Assembly: GCF_013149805.1 (NCBI RefSeq)
Contig: NZ_JABEZT010000001.1
Span: 496,001-560,000, forward strand
Length of the DNA stretch: 64,000 nucleotides
Direction: 5' to 3'
Origin: Isoptericola chiayiensis
GTDB taxonomy: Bacteria; Actinomycetota; Actinomycetes; Actinomycetales; Cellulomonadaceae
Shown: positions 26,762 to 36,740 of the stretch, one piece after another
How positions within the stretch are numbered: the first letter of the stretch is position 1
How the letters are laid out: every line of letters starts with the position of its first letter
Position numbers and translations under genes: made by a program
Notes under the pieces: generated by a model
The model's database searches: none
Seen by the model: the letters and a program-made list of their open reading frames with translations, nothing else
What the model was told of the DNA's origin: nothing

Positions 26762-27502
26762 ATGAACCAGAAGCAGAGCATCCTCGGCCGCATCGGCCAG
26801 CTCGCGAAGGCGAACATCAACGCGCTGATCGACCGCGCCGAGGACCCGCAGAAGATGCTCGACCAGCTCATCCGCGACTACACGAACAACATCGCCGAGG
26901 CCGAGCAGGCCATCGCGCAGACCATCGGCAACCTGCGCATGGCCGAGCAGGACTACCACGAGGACACCCAGGCCGTGCAGGAGTGGGGCGCCAAGGCGCT
27001 CGCCGCCTCGCGCAAGGCCGACCAGCAGCGGGCCGCCGGCGACACCACCAATGCCGACAAGTTCGACCAGCTCGCCAAGGTGGCGCTGCGCAAGCAGCTC
27101 GACGCCGAGAGCGAGGTCAAGACCGCCCAGCCCATGATCGAGCAGCAGCGCGTCACCGTCGACAAGCTCAAGACCGGGCTGACGCAGATGAAGGACAAGC
27201 TGGTCGACCTCAAGTCCAAGCGCGACCAGCTCGTCGCCCGCCAGAAGGCCGCCGAGGCCCAGCAGACCGTCCAGGGCGCCATCAGCTCGATCAACGTCAT
27301 GGACCCGACCAGCGAGCTCAACCGCTACGAGGAGGCCGTGCGGCGCGAGGAGGCGCAGGCGATGGGCCAGGCGGAGATCGCGGCGTCGTCGCTGGAATCG
27401 CAGTTCGCCGAGCTGGAGGGTTCGATGGAGGACATCGAGCTCGAGGCGCGGCTCGCGGCGCTCAAGTCCGGTTCGACGCCTCCGAACCAGATCGAGTCCT
27501 GA
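26762..27502 (+). CDS. pspA: PspA/IM30 (Vipp1-like) phage-shock protein
   Basis: A 246-residue, almost entirely helical coiled-coil protein. The family opening is clear (ILGRIGQLAKANINALIDRAEDPQKMLDQLIRDY), followed by long amphipathic heptads and a C-terminal helix. PspA/IM30 proteins are ESCRT-III-like and polymerise on stressed membranes to limit proton leakage. It lies directly after the TPM gene, likely in one operon. The first 20-bp repeat of array B1 begins 8 bp after the stop codon. Confidence 0.93.
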   Translation: MNQKQSILGRIGQLAKANINALIDRAEDPQKMLDQLIRDYTNNIAEAEQAIAQTIGNLRMAEQDYHEDTQAVQEWGAKALAASRKADQQRAAGDTTNADKFDQLAKVALRKQLDAESEVKTAQPMIEQQRVTVDKLKTGLTQMKDKLVDLKSKRDQLVARQKAAEAQQTVQGAISSINVMDPTSELNRYEEAVRREEAQAMGQAEIAASSLESQFAELEGSMEDIELEARLAALKSGSTPPNQIES

Positions 27503-27510
27503 CCGGCCAC

Positions 27511-27590
27511 CGCCGCGAGGTAGGCCCGATCCTCGCGACGTAGGCGACCTCCCCGCGAGGTAGGCAACGTCTCGCCGAGGTAGGCAATGC
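27511..27590 (+). repeat. GTAGGC array B1: four 20-bp direct repeats
   Basis: Four monomers of exactly 20 bp start at 27511, 27531, 27551 and 27571. Each has GTAGGC at the same phase, with variants of CGCGAGGTAGGCAAC. The array starts 8 bp after the pspA stop and reads in the same direction as pspA. Confidence 0.9.
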
Positions 27591-27597
27591 GAGGGTT

Positions 27598-27632
27598 CCG
27601 TCGGCCGGGCATGGACCATGTCCGGCCGACGG
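27598..27632 (+). terminator. Hairpin terminator candidate after pspA/array B1
   Basis: Arms CCGTCGGCCGG (27598-27608) and CCGGCCGACGG (27622-27632) pair perfectly over 11 bp; the inner GGCATGG/CCATGTCC partly extends the stem. TCTACTGT follows, a weak T-rich tail. It probably ends the TPM-pspA transcript. Confidence 0.6.
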
Positions 27633-27648
27633 TCTACTGTGAGGCGCC

Positions 27649-28446
27649 GTGAACCAGTACCACGACTTCTGGACTCCCCGCGTGACGGTGCTGCAGCACT
27701 CCTCGGACGTGCCGCTGGACCGGTTCACGGGCCTGCTCGGTGACGTGCACCTCGTGCGGCTCCACGACGGCGATCCCGTGCCGACCCCGGCGGAGTGCGG
27801 CGACGGCCTCGTCGTCCTCGGCGGCCAGATGAACGCCTACGCCGACGACGAGGCGCCCTGGCTGCCCGCCGTCCGCGCACTGCTGGTCGAGGCGGTGGCA
27901 GCGGGACTGCCGACGCTCGGCATCTGCCTGGGAGCGCAGCTCATGGCGGCCGCCGGCGGGGGCAGCGTGGCGGTCGCGGCGCCACCCGGGCGGGAGGCCG
28001 GCGTCGTCGGTGTGCACTGGCGGCCCGAGGCGCTGCAGGATCCGGTGCTCGGACCGGTGGTGCGGGCGACCGGCGCGACGGACGCCGACGAGCTGGAGGA
28101 CCCGGCGTGCGCCACGCCTGTCGTCTCGATGCACGCGGACGCCGTCATCGAACCGCCCCGGGGCGCGCAGTGGCTCGGCTGGTCGGACACGTACCCCTAC
28201 CAGGCGTTCCGGTGGGGGTCGGCGCTCGGCGTGCAGTTCCACCCGGAGGCGAGCCCGTCGTTGGCCGTGCGCTGGGCGCTGGGGTGCACCGACGTCGACA
28301 CCGCGGTCGTGCACGCCCAGGTGACCGCGCACGACGACGGGCTGGCCACGACCGGCGCGCTGCTCGCGGGGGCGTTCCTCGACCAGGTGCGTGCCGCCGT
28401 CGAGCAGCACCGGCAGCCGGCGGGCACGGACGACGTCGCCGCCTGA
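27649..28446 (+). CDS. Class I glutamine amidotransferase-like protein
   Basis: A 265-residue protein starting at GTG 27649. The GATase fold is evident: GLVVLGGQMNAYADDEAPW near 50-70, the nucleophile elbow GICLGAQL with the catalytic Cys near 98, and the catalytic QFHPEAS His/Glu pair near 200. No synthetase domain is attached, so it is of the GMP-synthase-like stand-alone amidotransferase group, which hydrolyses gamma-glutamyl bonds. The gene is flanked by GTAGGC arrays in opposite orientations (27511-27590 and 28457-28516). Confidence 0.88.
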   Translation: MNQYHDFWTPRVTVLQHSSDVPLDRFTGLLGDVHLVRLHDGDPVPTPAECGDGLVVLGGQMNAYADDEAPWLPAVRALLVEAVAAGLPTLGICLGAQLMAAAGGGSVAVAAPPGREAGVVGVHWRPEALQDPVLGPVVRATGATDADELEDPACATPVVSMHADAVIEPPRGAQWLGWSDTYPYQAFRWGSALGVQFHPEASPSLAVRWALGCTDVDTAVVHAQVTAHDDGLATTGALLAGAFLDQVRAAVEQHRQPAGTDDVAA

Positions 28447-28456
28447 GCCGCGCTCC

Positions 28457-28516
28457 CCGCCTACCTGACGGGAAGGTCGCCTACCTCGCGACGGAGTTGC
28501 CTACGTCGCGGACGAC
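28457..28516 (-). repeat. GTAGGC array B2: three 20-bp repeats, inverted
   Basis: Three 20-bp units, in the orientation GCCTACCTCGCG, lie at 28457-28516. This is opposite to array B1 on the other side of the amidotransferase gene. It is the only array whose orientation does not follow the gene ending just upstream. It starts 10 bp after that gene's stop. Confidence 0.85.
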
Positions 28517-28608
28517 GGCGGCACACGCGTCGCGCTGGAACCCGCACCCGGGGCGCCCGTCCGCCGTCGTCCCCGGCCACGGCCGCCGTGCGCGCGTACG
28601 CTGTGCTC

Positions 28609-29211
28609 ATGGCCGCCCCCTTCCCCGACCCGTCCGACGCCCCGGTGCAGCGCAGCCCGCGCACCACGTACCTGCTCGTCGACGGGGAGAACATCGACGC
28701 GACCCTGGGCATGAACGTGCTCAACCGGCGCCCGAACCCGGAGGAGCGGCCCCGCTGGGACCGCATCACCACGTTCGCGCGCAAGGTCTGGGACCAGGAC
28801 GTCGTGCCGCTGTTCTTCCTCAACGCGACCAGCGGGCAGATGCCCATGTCGTTCGTGCAGGCGCTGCTCGCCATGGGCTACCGGCCGATCCCGCTGTCGG
28901 CGAGCGCCGACGAGAAGGTGGTCGACGTAGGTATCCAGCTGACGCTGGACGCGATCGCCGACCGCGACGCGGACGTGCTGCTGGCCAGCCACGACGGCGA
29001 CTTCCTGCCGCAGATCCAGCACCTGCTGGACGAGGACCGGCGCGTCGGCCTGCTGGCGTTCCGGGAGTTCGTGAACGGTCAGCTCACCGCGCTGACCGAG
29101 GAGGGGCTGGAGATCTTCGACCTGGAGGGCGACGCGGACGCCTTCACGAGCGCGCTGCCGCGGGTGCGGATCATCCCGATCGAGGAGTTCGACCCGGTCC
29201 GCTTCCTCTGA
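28609..29211 (+). CDS. NYN-domain (LabA/DUF88-like) putative ribonuclease
   Basis: A 200-residue protein from ATG 28609. It has the NYN fold, related to PIN nucleases: YLLVDGENIDATLG with the first catalytic Asp, VVPLFFLNAT, KVVDVGIQLTLDAI with a further conserved Asp, and LLASHDGDFLPQI with the C-terminal acidic pair. These Asp residues coordinate metal in the family, which acts in RNA processing. It appears to be a single-gene unit between array B2 and hairpin A3. Confidence 0.87.
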   Translation: MAAPFPDPSDAPVQRSPRTTYLLVDGENIDATLGMNVLNRRPNPEERPRWDRITTFARKVWDQDVVPLFFLNATSGQMPMSFVQALLAMGYRPIPLSASADEKVVDVGIQLTLDAIADRDADVLLASHDGDFLPQIQHLLDEDRRVGLLAFREFVNGQLTALTEEGLEIFDLEGDADAFTSALPRVRIIPIEEFDPVRFL

Positions 29212-29229
29212 CCGGCCCTCTCGCTCGCC

Positions 29230-29301
29230 GCTGTGGGCGCAGAAGTTGGCCCGTTCCGCCCGGCAAAAAGGGCGAAACGGGCCAACTTCTGCGCCCACAG
29301 C
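29230..29301. repeat. Long inverted repeat, family A copy 3
   Basis: The arms at 29230-29255 and 29276-29301 are perfect inverted repeats of 26 bp, containing TGTGGGCGCA and GGCCCGTT. The 20-base centre forms a further CGCCC/GGGCG stem with an A-rich loop. It lies between the convergent NYN and membrane-protein genes, 18 and 21 bp from their stops. Confidence 0.9.
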
Positions 29302-29322
29302 TGATCGGAGCGGCGACGGAGG

Positions 29323-30753
29323 TCAGCGGGGCGGCTCGACGCCGTCCGCGCCCAACGGGTCCGCCCCGCGCTCCCCGGGCAGGTGCTCGCCACGCTGCGC
29401 CACGGCGATCCCCCACAGGGCAGCAGCGCCCAGCAGCAGGGCGAGCACGAGAGCCACCCAGTGGAAGCCGGTGACCACGACGACCAGCACCACGAGGGCC
29501 AGCACGGCGATCCGCAGCCCGTCCGCGTGCTCACCGACCCATCGCGCGAGCCGGCCGTCCTGCCCGGAGACTGTCCGCACCCACGGCCGGCGCTCCCCCG
29601 CCCGGCGCAGCCACGCCGGCCGGCCCAGGAGCAGCCCGCCGACAGCACCGATCAGGGCCACCGCGCCGACCAGCCAGAAGATGTCCCGCACCCCGGTGGT
29701 GACCGCGTCGTAGAGCACCCCGGCCACCCGGACGCCGTCCGGTGACCGCGCCACGTCGACGACGACGCCGCGCAGCTGGGACACGAGCGCCACGACGATC
29801 ACGACGCCCGCCACGACGCCGAGGCCGAGCTGCACCGTGCCGCGCCGCCGGTCGGGCGCCACCATGACGGTCGCCACGATCAGCAGCAGCGTGATCGCCA
29901 CCAGCGCCCACACGGCGCGGTCCACGGTCACGACGGTCCCCTGCACCAGCTCGAACGTCTCCCGGTCCATGAGGGCGACCTGGCCGAACTCCTCGGGCAG
30001 CTCGCGGCCGAGCGCCTCGCCGAGCTGGGCCCGCGCCTCGGGCGCTCGCTCGGACACGGCGTCGGGCAGCGTGACGTCGGGCAGCATGTCGCCGAGCCCG
30101 CCGAGCGCCTCGCGCAGCGCCTCGGTGACGATCGGGATCGTGTTGAGCACCACGGCGTCGTCGGTGAGGTAGACGTTCGGGTAGTCCTCGACCTCGGCCC
30201 GGGCGAGACCGATCGCGGCCCCGTGAGCGCGCTCGACGAGCTGCGGCAGCCGGTCCCTGAACTGCTCGGACGTGATCAGCCGGTGCACCACCGTGTCGAC
30301 GCGCTCCTCCAGCCACCCCGCGACGACCGGGGTCAGGGAGGCCAGGGTGGGGCGGTCGACGCGGTCGAGCAGGGCGTCGGTCAGCGGCCCGGGCTCGACG
30401 TCGAGGCGTGCCACCAGCGCGGCGGCGAGCGCCTCGTCGGCCTCGGCGAGCCGCTCCGAGACGCGGGAGTCCAGGTCGAGGGCGAGCAGCGCCTGTTCGC
30501 TGACGTTGTCGGCGAGCGCCTCGTAGAACGCGGGGTCCTCGACGGCGGGCCCGACGGCATCCATGAACTGGTCGGTGTCCAGCACGGTCCGGTGCGCCCA
30601 CACGGCGACGCTGGAGGCCACCACCATGAGGGTGGTGATCACCACGAGCACACCGGCGGTCCAGCGCCGGACGGTGGCGCCGCGGCCCGACGTGCGGGTC
30701 GCCGGACCGTCCGGGTCGCCGGCGCCGGGGGTGTCGGCCTGCTGCTGCGTCAC
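29323..30753 (-). CDS. Multi-pass integral membrane protein of unknown function
   Basis: A 476-residue protein. A transmembrane helix near 33-53 (WTAGVLVVITTLMVVASSVAVW) leads to an extracytoplasmic, acidic helical domain of about 190 residues (TDQFMDAVGPAVEDPAFYEAL). Four or five more helices lie near 255-275, 285-305, 345-365 and 400-440. The layout recurs in hypothetical actinobacterial membrane proteins. No catalytic motif is visible and I cannot assign a function. It is convergent with the NYN gene and divergent from the response regulator. Confidence 0.8.
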   Translation of the reverse strand: MTQQQADTPGAGDPDGPATRTSGRGATVRRWTAGVLVVITTLMVVASSVAVWAHRTVLDTDQFMDAVGPAVEDPAFYEALADNVSEQALLALDLDSRVSERLAEADEALAAALVARLDVEPGPLTDALLDRVDRPTLASLTPVVAGWLEERVDTVVHRLITSEQFRDRLPQLVERAHGAAIGLARAEVEDYPNVYLTDDAVVLNTIPIVTEALREALGGLGDMLPDVTLPDAVSERAPEARAQLGEALGRELPEEFGQVALMDRETFELVQGTVVTVDRAVWALVAITLLLIVATVMVAPDRRRGTVQLGLGVVAGVVIVVALVSQLRGVVVDVARSPDGVRVAGVLYDAVTTGVRDIFWLVGAVALIGAVGGLLLGRPAWLRRAGERRPWVRTVSGQDGRLARWVGEHADGLRIAVLALVVLVVVVTGFHWVALVLALLLGAAALWGIAVAQRGEHLPGERGADPLGADGVEPPR

Positions 30754-30870
30754 GGGGTTCCTCCTGGTCGCGGACGTCGCCGCGAGCGTATCGGCACCGG
30801 GGCCGCGGCGCGCCGCGAATCACCCGCCGTCGTCCAGGAAACCTCCAGCATCGCGTCGCACACTGGATCC

Positions 30871-31614
30871 ATGGCCACCACGACCGACACCCCCGAGGCG
30901 CGGCTCGTCGTCGTCGACGACGAACCGAACATCCGCGAGCTGCTGTCCACCTCCCTGCGCTTCGCCGGGTTCGAGGTCCACGCGGCCGCCGACGGTGCGA
31001 ACGCCCTGCAGCTCGTGCGGGACACCGAGCCGGACCTGGTGGTCCTCGACGTCATGCTGCCGGACATGGACGGGTTCACCGTCACCCGGCGGATGCGCGC
31101 CACGGGCAAGCACACCCCGGTGCTGTTCCTGACGGCCCGGGACGACACCCAGGACAAGATCCAGGGGCTGACGGTCGGCGGCGACGACTACGTCACCAAA
31201 CCGTTCAGCCTCGAGGAGGTCGTGGCCCGCATCCGTGCCGTGCTGCGCCGCACGGCCGGCGGCGAGCCCGAGGACGACGCCGTGCTGCGCGTCGGCGACC
31301 TCGAGATGGACGAGGACTCCCACGAGGTGCGCCGCGCCGGCGTCGAGATCGAGCTGTCCCCCACCGAGTTCAAGCTGCTGCGCTACCTGATGCTCAACGC
31401 CGGTCGGGTGCTGTCCAAGGCGCAGATCCTGGACCACGTGTGGCAGTACGACTGGGGCGGCGACGCCAACATCGTCGAGTCCTACATCTCCTACCTGCGC
31501 CGCAAGATCGACCACCTCAGCGTGCCCGGTCCGGACGGCACGGACGTGGAGCTGCCCGCCCTGATCCACACCAAGCGGGGCGTCGGGTACCTGCTGCGCG
31601 TCCCGCAGCGATGA
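30871..31614 (+). CDS. OmpR/PhoB-family response regulator
   Basis: A 247-residue protein. The receiver domain (10-125) has VVVDDEPN, the phospho-acceptor Asp in LVVLDVMLPDMDGF, the switch Thr in LFLTARDD and the Lys in YVTKPFSLEEV. The C-terminal winged helix (150-245) has SPTEFKLLRYLMLNAGRVLSKAQILDHVW and HTKRGVGYLLR. It starts at ATG 30871. It overlaps the sensor kinase gene by 4 bp (ATGA), so the pair is co-translated. The best-known relatives are TrcR/MprA-type regulators of actinobacteria, but the stimulus is unknown. The upstream region includes a copy of the CCGCCGTCGTC motif at 30824-30834. Confidence 0.95.
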   Translation: MATTTDTPEARLVVVDDEPNIRELLSTSLRFAGFEVHAAADGANALQLVRDTEPDLVVLDVMLPDMDGFTVTRRMRATGKHTPVLFLTARDDTQDKIQGLTVGGDDYVTKPFSLEEVVARIRAVLRRTAGGEPEDDAVLRVGDLEMDEDSHEVRRAGVEIELSPTEFKLLRYLMLNAGRVLSKAQILDHVWQYDWGGDANIVESYISYLRRKIDHLSVPGPDGTDVELPALIHTKRGVGYLLRVPQR

Positions 31615-33221
31615 CGGCCGGCCCTGGCGGCGAGCCGCGGTTCGCGGCGCCCGACGACGGCGGCACCGCAGCGACCCCCGGCACGCAGGGACCGCCGTCG
31701 GGCACGACGACGGACGGTCCCGGTACGACGACGGAGACACCGGCCGGCGACGACGGCGAGCGCCGCTGGGGCTGGTTGGCGCGCATCCCGCTGCGCGCAC
31801 GGCTCGTGACCATCATCGTGCTGCTGCTGGGTGCCGGGCTGGTCGCGGCCGGCATCTCCACGCGCACGGTCGTGTCGAACTACCTCATCGACGAGGTCGA
31901 CACCCAGCTCCAGCAGTCGGCGCAGAGCGTGGCGCAGCTGACGGTGCGCAACCCGGGCAACACCGGGCCCCGCATCCCCAGCGAGTACGCCGTCGTGCTC
32001 CACGAGTGCAACGGCGTCGACTCCGACGGGCTCGGCTGGCCGCAGAACCTCGCGAAGTTCGGGACGCCGCAGATCCCCGACGAATCGGTGGACACCGTCG
32101 TCGAGCGCGGACTCGACCCGTTCACCGTGGACTCCGGCGGGGGCACCGACCCGTCCCAGTGGCGGGTCGTGTCGATCCCCTGCGGCACCGACCCCGCGAA
32201 CATCGAGGGCGCAGCCTACGTCGCGTTGCCCCTGGCCGGCGTCGAGCAGACCAGCGACTACCTCGGCAACGCCCTGCTGTGGATCGGCCTGGGCATCGTG
32301 GTGCTCGGCGGCGGGCTCGCGTTCTGGCTCGTGCAGCACTCGCTGCGCCCGCTGCGCCAGATCGAGACCACCGCCGCGGCCATCGCCGAGGGCGACCTGT
32401 CCCGCCGCGTGCCCGACCAGCCGCCGACGACGGAGGTGGGGTCCCTCTCCCACTCGCTCAACGCGATGCTCACGCAGATCGAGGCGGCGTTCGCCGCGCA
32501 GGAGGCCTCCGAGCAGCGGATGCGCCGGTTCGTCTCGGACGCGAGCCACGAGCTGCGCACCCCGCTGGCCACCGTCAAGGGGTACGGCGAGCTCTACCGG
32601 ATGGGTGCCCTGGACACCGCCGACAAGGTCGAGGACACGATGGTCCGCATCGAGGACTCCGCGCGGCGCATGGGCACGCTCGTCAACGACCTGCTGGTGC
32701 TCGCCCGCCTCGACGAGGGCCGGCCGATGCGGCACGAGCCCGTGGACCTGGCCGAGCTGGCACAGGACACGGCCCAGGACCTGCACGCCCTCGACCCGAC
32801 CCGCGACGTCGCGGTGACCGGCCTGCGACCGGGCGAGGCACCGCCGTCGTCCCTGGTCGTCACCGGCGACCACGACCGCCTGCGCCAGGTGCTGACCAAC
32901 CTGGTCGGCAACGTCGCCCGGCACACCCCTGCCGGGACGCCGGCCGAGCTCGCGCTCGGGCCGTCGGCCGACGGCGGAGCGGTCGTCGAGGTCCGCGACC
33001 ACGGGCCGGGCGTCTCGGCCGAGCAGGGCGAACGGATCTTCGAGCGCTTCTACCGCGCCGACTCCTCACGGAACCGGGAGTCCGGCGGATCCGGGCTGGG
33101 ACTGGCCATCGTGGCCGCGATCCTGGGCGCCCACGGCGGCCGCGCCACGGTGACCGAGACCTCCGGTGGCGGCATGACCGTGCGGGTTCAGTTGCCGCGC
33201 TCGGACCGCTACGATGCGTGA
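31611..33221 (+). CDS. Sensor histidine kinase
   Basis: A 536-residue membrane kinase. After a ~55-residue Thr/Gly-rich cytoplasmic N-terminus comes TM1 (LVTIIVLLLGAGLVAAGIS), an extracytoplasmic domain of ~130 residues with paired cysteines, and TM2 (LWIGLGIVVLGGGLAFWLV). A HAMP domain follows, then the H-box FVSDASHELRTPLATVKGY, the N-box NLVGNVARHTPAG, DHGPGV and GLGLAIV for ATP binding. It autophosphorylates on His and passes phosphate to the regulator encoded just upstream, with which it overlaps by 4 bp. The ligand is unknown. Confidence 0.95.
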   Translation: MTAGPGGEPRFAAPDDGGTAATPGTQGPPSGTTTDGPGTTTETPAGDDGERRWGWLARIPLRARLVTIIVLLLGAGLVAAGISTRTVVSNYLIDEVDTQLQQSAQSVAQLTVRNPGNTGPRIPSEYAVVLHECNGVDSDGLGWPQNLAKFGTPQIPDESVDTVVERGLDPFTVDSGGGTDPSQWRVVSIPCGTDPANIEGAAYVALPLAGVEQTSDYLGNALLWIGLGIVVLGGGLAFWLVQHSLRPLRQIETTAAAIAEGDLSRRVPDQPPTTEVGSLSHSLNAMLTQIEAAFAAQEASEQRMRRFVSDASHELRTPLATVKGYGELYRMGALDTADKVEDTMVRIEDSARRMGTLVNDLLVLARLDEGRPMRHEPVDLAELAQDTAQDLHALDPTRDVAVTGLRPGEAPPSSLVVTGDHDRLRQVLTNLVGNVARHTPAGTPAELALGPSADGGAVVEVRDHGPGVSAEQGERIFERFYRADSSRNRESGGSGLGLAIVAAILGAHGGRATVTETSGGGMTVRVQLPRSDRYDA

Positions 33222-33322
33222 CGGCCCATTCCGGTTGCGCGGGTCGCCGACGTGAGTGTCGGTGGACGGTCGTAACCTGGACTTGAGCCGTCCGATACCT
33301 CACGACGAAGGTCTTGATAGCG

Positions 33323-34051
33323 ATGGGCGTGGTCAACGCCGACGCACCGCAGTGGTTCCTCTCTGCGTTCGTCCGCTCGTGCCTCGGAGCCGGGGCGACC
33401 GCCTCGGAGGACGCGATCCGCACGGTCGGTGAAGAGCTGATCAACCGCTGGTCCGAGCCCGACCGGCACTTCCACAACCTGCGCCACCTCGCCGCGGTGC
33501 TGCACCGCGTCGACGAGCTGGCGCACGAGACGCACGAACCCGACCTGGTCCGCCTCGCGGCCTGGTACCACGGCGCCGTGTTCGACGCCGACCGCAAGGT
33601 GGCCTACGCGACCACCGGCGGTGAGCAGACGACGCTCAGCGGCGAGCTGGCCCGCACCCAGCTCGAGGCGCTCGGCCTGTCCGCCGAGTCCGCGGACCGC
33701 GTGGCCGAGCTCGTCGACACCCTGGCGCGGCACAAGCCGCAGTCCGGGGACTTCGACTCCGCGGTGCTCAACGACGCCGACCTGGGCATGCTCGCCGCCG
33801 AGCCGCAGCGCTACAAGGAGTACGTGCGCTCCATCCGCGCCGAGTACGCCCACATCCCGCTCGGCGACTACCTGGACGCCCGGATCAAGGTGCTCACCAA
33901 GCTCCTGGGACGCTCGCGGCTCTACGCGAGCCCGCTCGGAGCCACGTGGGAGGAGCCGGCGCGGCAGAACCTCGACGCCGAGCTGCACCGGCTGGTCAAG
34001 GAGCGCAAGCAGCTCGCCGCGCAGGCGCCGGCGGGTCCGGCTCCCCGCTGA
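33323..34051 (+). CDS. HD-superfamily metal-dependent phosphohydrolase-like protein
   Basis: A 242-residue protein; ATG 33323 was chosen over TTG 33314. The segment RHFHNLRHLAAVLHRVDEL followed by LAAWYHGAVFD matches predicted metal-dependent HD hydrolases, in which the paired His and Asp residues bind metal. A later ARHKPQSGDFDSAVLNDADLGML segment carries the conserved His and Asp-Asp positions. The C-terminal tail is basic and Ala/Pro-rich. The likely chemistry is phosphate ester hydrolysis on a nucleotide-like substrate; the actual substrate is unknown. Array B3 starts 35 bp after the stop. Confidence 0.85.
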   Translation: MGVVNADAPQWFLSAFVRSCLGAGATASEDAIRTVGEELINRWSEPDRHFHNLRHLAAVLHRVDELAHETHEPDLVRLAAWYHGAVFDADRKVAYATTGGEQTTLSGELARTQLEALGLSAESADRVAELVDTLARHKPQSGDFDSAVLNDADLGMLAAEPQRYKEYVRSIRAEYAHIPLGDYLDARIKVLTKLLGRSRLYASPLGATWEEPARQNLDAELHRLVKERKQLAAQAPAGPAPR

Positions 34052-34086
34052 CCCCCCTGGTCGCCCCCCGCTGCCCGCACCCGCAC

Positions 34087-34198
34087 CCGCGAGGTAGGCA
34101 ACGTTCACCCCACATAGGCGACCTTTCCGCGAGGTAGGCAACGTTCCGGTGGGGTAGGCAACCCCTCCGCGAGGTAGGCAAACTTCCCGCGAGGTAGC
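34087..34198 (+). repeat. GTAGGC array B3: six 20-bp direct repeats
   Basis: Six consecutive 20-bp units follow the HD-protein stop, in gene orientation. Units 1, 3 and 5 are closest to CCGCGAGGTAGGCAAC, unit 2 is the most degenerate (CACATAGGC) and the sixth is cut short after GAGGTAG. The GTAGGC phase is exact at 20 bp. This is the longest uninterrupted array in the window. Confidence 0.92.
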
Positions 34199-34301
34199 AC
34201 GCTGTCCACAGGCTGTGGACGACGGCGGCGGTGCAGCGCCCCGAGCCCCTAACGTCGGCGGCAGCCCGGTTGACCCGGGAACGACGACGAGGGAGACGAA
34301 C

Positions 34302-34592
34302 GTGCGGTACGAGGTCGACAGCGACCGGGTGGCTCAGGCGAGCGCTGCGGTCAACGGTTCGGTCGGGGCGATCCGGTCGGAGGTCGCGGCGATGATGCGC
34401 CATCTGCAGGACCTGCAGGCGAGCTGGCACGGCAGCGCGGCGACGTCGTTCGCCGGTGTGATGACGCAGTGGCAGTCCACCCAGACGCAGGTGGAGGCGG
34501 CCCTGGACTCCGTGACGACGGCGCTGCAGTCGGCGTCGACCACCTACGCCGAGGCCGAGAGCCAGGCGACGCGGCTCTTCGCCACCCGCTGA
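34302..34592 (+). CDS. WXG100-family (ESAT-6-like) small protein
   Basis: A 96-residue helical-hairpin protein starting at GTG 34302 after a GAGGGA Shine-Dalgarno. The W-x-G turn is in SWHGSAATSF, mid-protein, flanked by two amphipathic helices (SDRVAQASAAVNGSVGAIRSE and VEAALDSVTTALQSASTTY). The length is typical of the family. WXG100 proteins are exported by type VII secretion. No EccC/EssC ATPase or partner WXG gene is seen nearby, so secretion would depend on a system outside this window. Confidence 0.9.
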   Translation: MRYEVDSDRVAQASAAVNGSVGAIRSEVAAMMRHLQDLQASWHGSAATSFAGVMTQWQSTQTQVEAALDSVTTALQSASTTYAEAESQATRLFATR

Positions 34593-34604
34593 CCACCACC
34601 CGCC

Positions 34605-34650
34605 ACGACGACGGCCGGCCACCTCCGCAGAGGTGACCGGCCGTCGTCGT
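34605..34650. terminator. Bidirectional terminator between WXG100 gene and groEL
   Basis: A 14-bp perfect stem, ACGACGACGGCCGG (34605-34618) with CCGGCCGTCGTCGT (34637-34650), plus an inner ACCTC/GAGGT stem around a 4-base loop. It sits between two convergent stops, so it can end both transcripts. Confidence 0.8.
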
Positions 34651-34690
34651 ACAGGCTGACGCGGTCAGGGCCGCGCCGGACCGGCAGGGA

Positions 34691-36511
<1,821 letters not shown>

Positions 36512-36550
36512 ACGTTCGCCGTCGGCGCACGACCACCGCAGCCCCGAGCT

Positions 36551-36613
36551 CGTCGAGCGTGCCGGAATGGTCCTCATCGCGCCGCTATGGGGAACAACCC
36601 GGCACGCTCGACG
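36551..36613. repeat. Long inverted repeat (family D, single copy)
   Basis: Arms CGTCGAGCGTGCCGG (36551-36565) and CCGGCACGCTCGACG (36599-36613) are perfect. Partial pairing continues both outward and inward (TGGTCCTCAT with ATGGGGAACA). The architecture is like families A and C but the sequence differs. The ~420-bp gene-free stretch 36323-36740 holds this hairpin, the CIRCE pair and a CCGCCGTCGTC motif copy (36655-36665, minus orientation); I see no gene in it. Confidence 0.7.
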
Positions 36614-36740
36614 GGCTCGCGGGAGAGGACGACGCGCCGGGACTCGGCGAGCGGGACGACGGCGGCACCCCGGACACGACGGAGGCCGGCGTCCGCGACG
36701 CGACGCTGCGCCGTCGGACACCGGCCTCCCGGTGCGACCG

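Noticed and set aside
27511-34198. GTAGGC arrays as CRISPR
   Set aside because: The period is 20 bp with no unique spacers, several arrays are in both orientations, and no cas gene is present.
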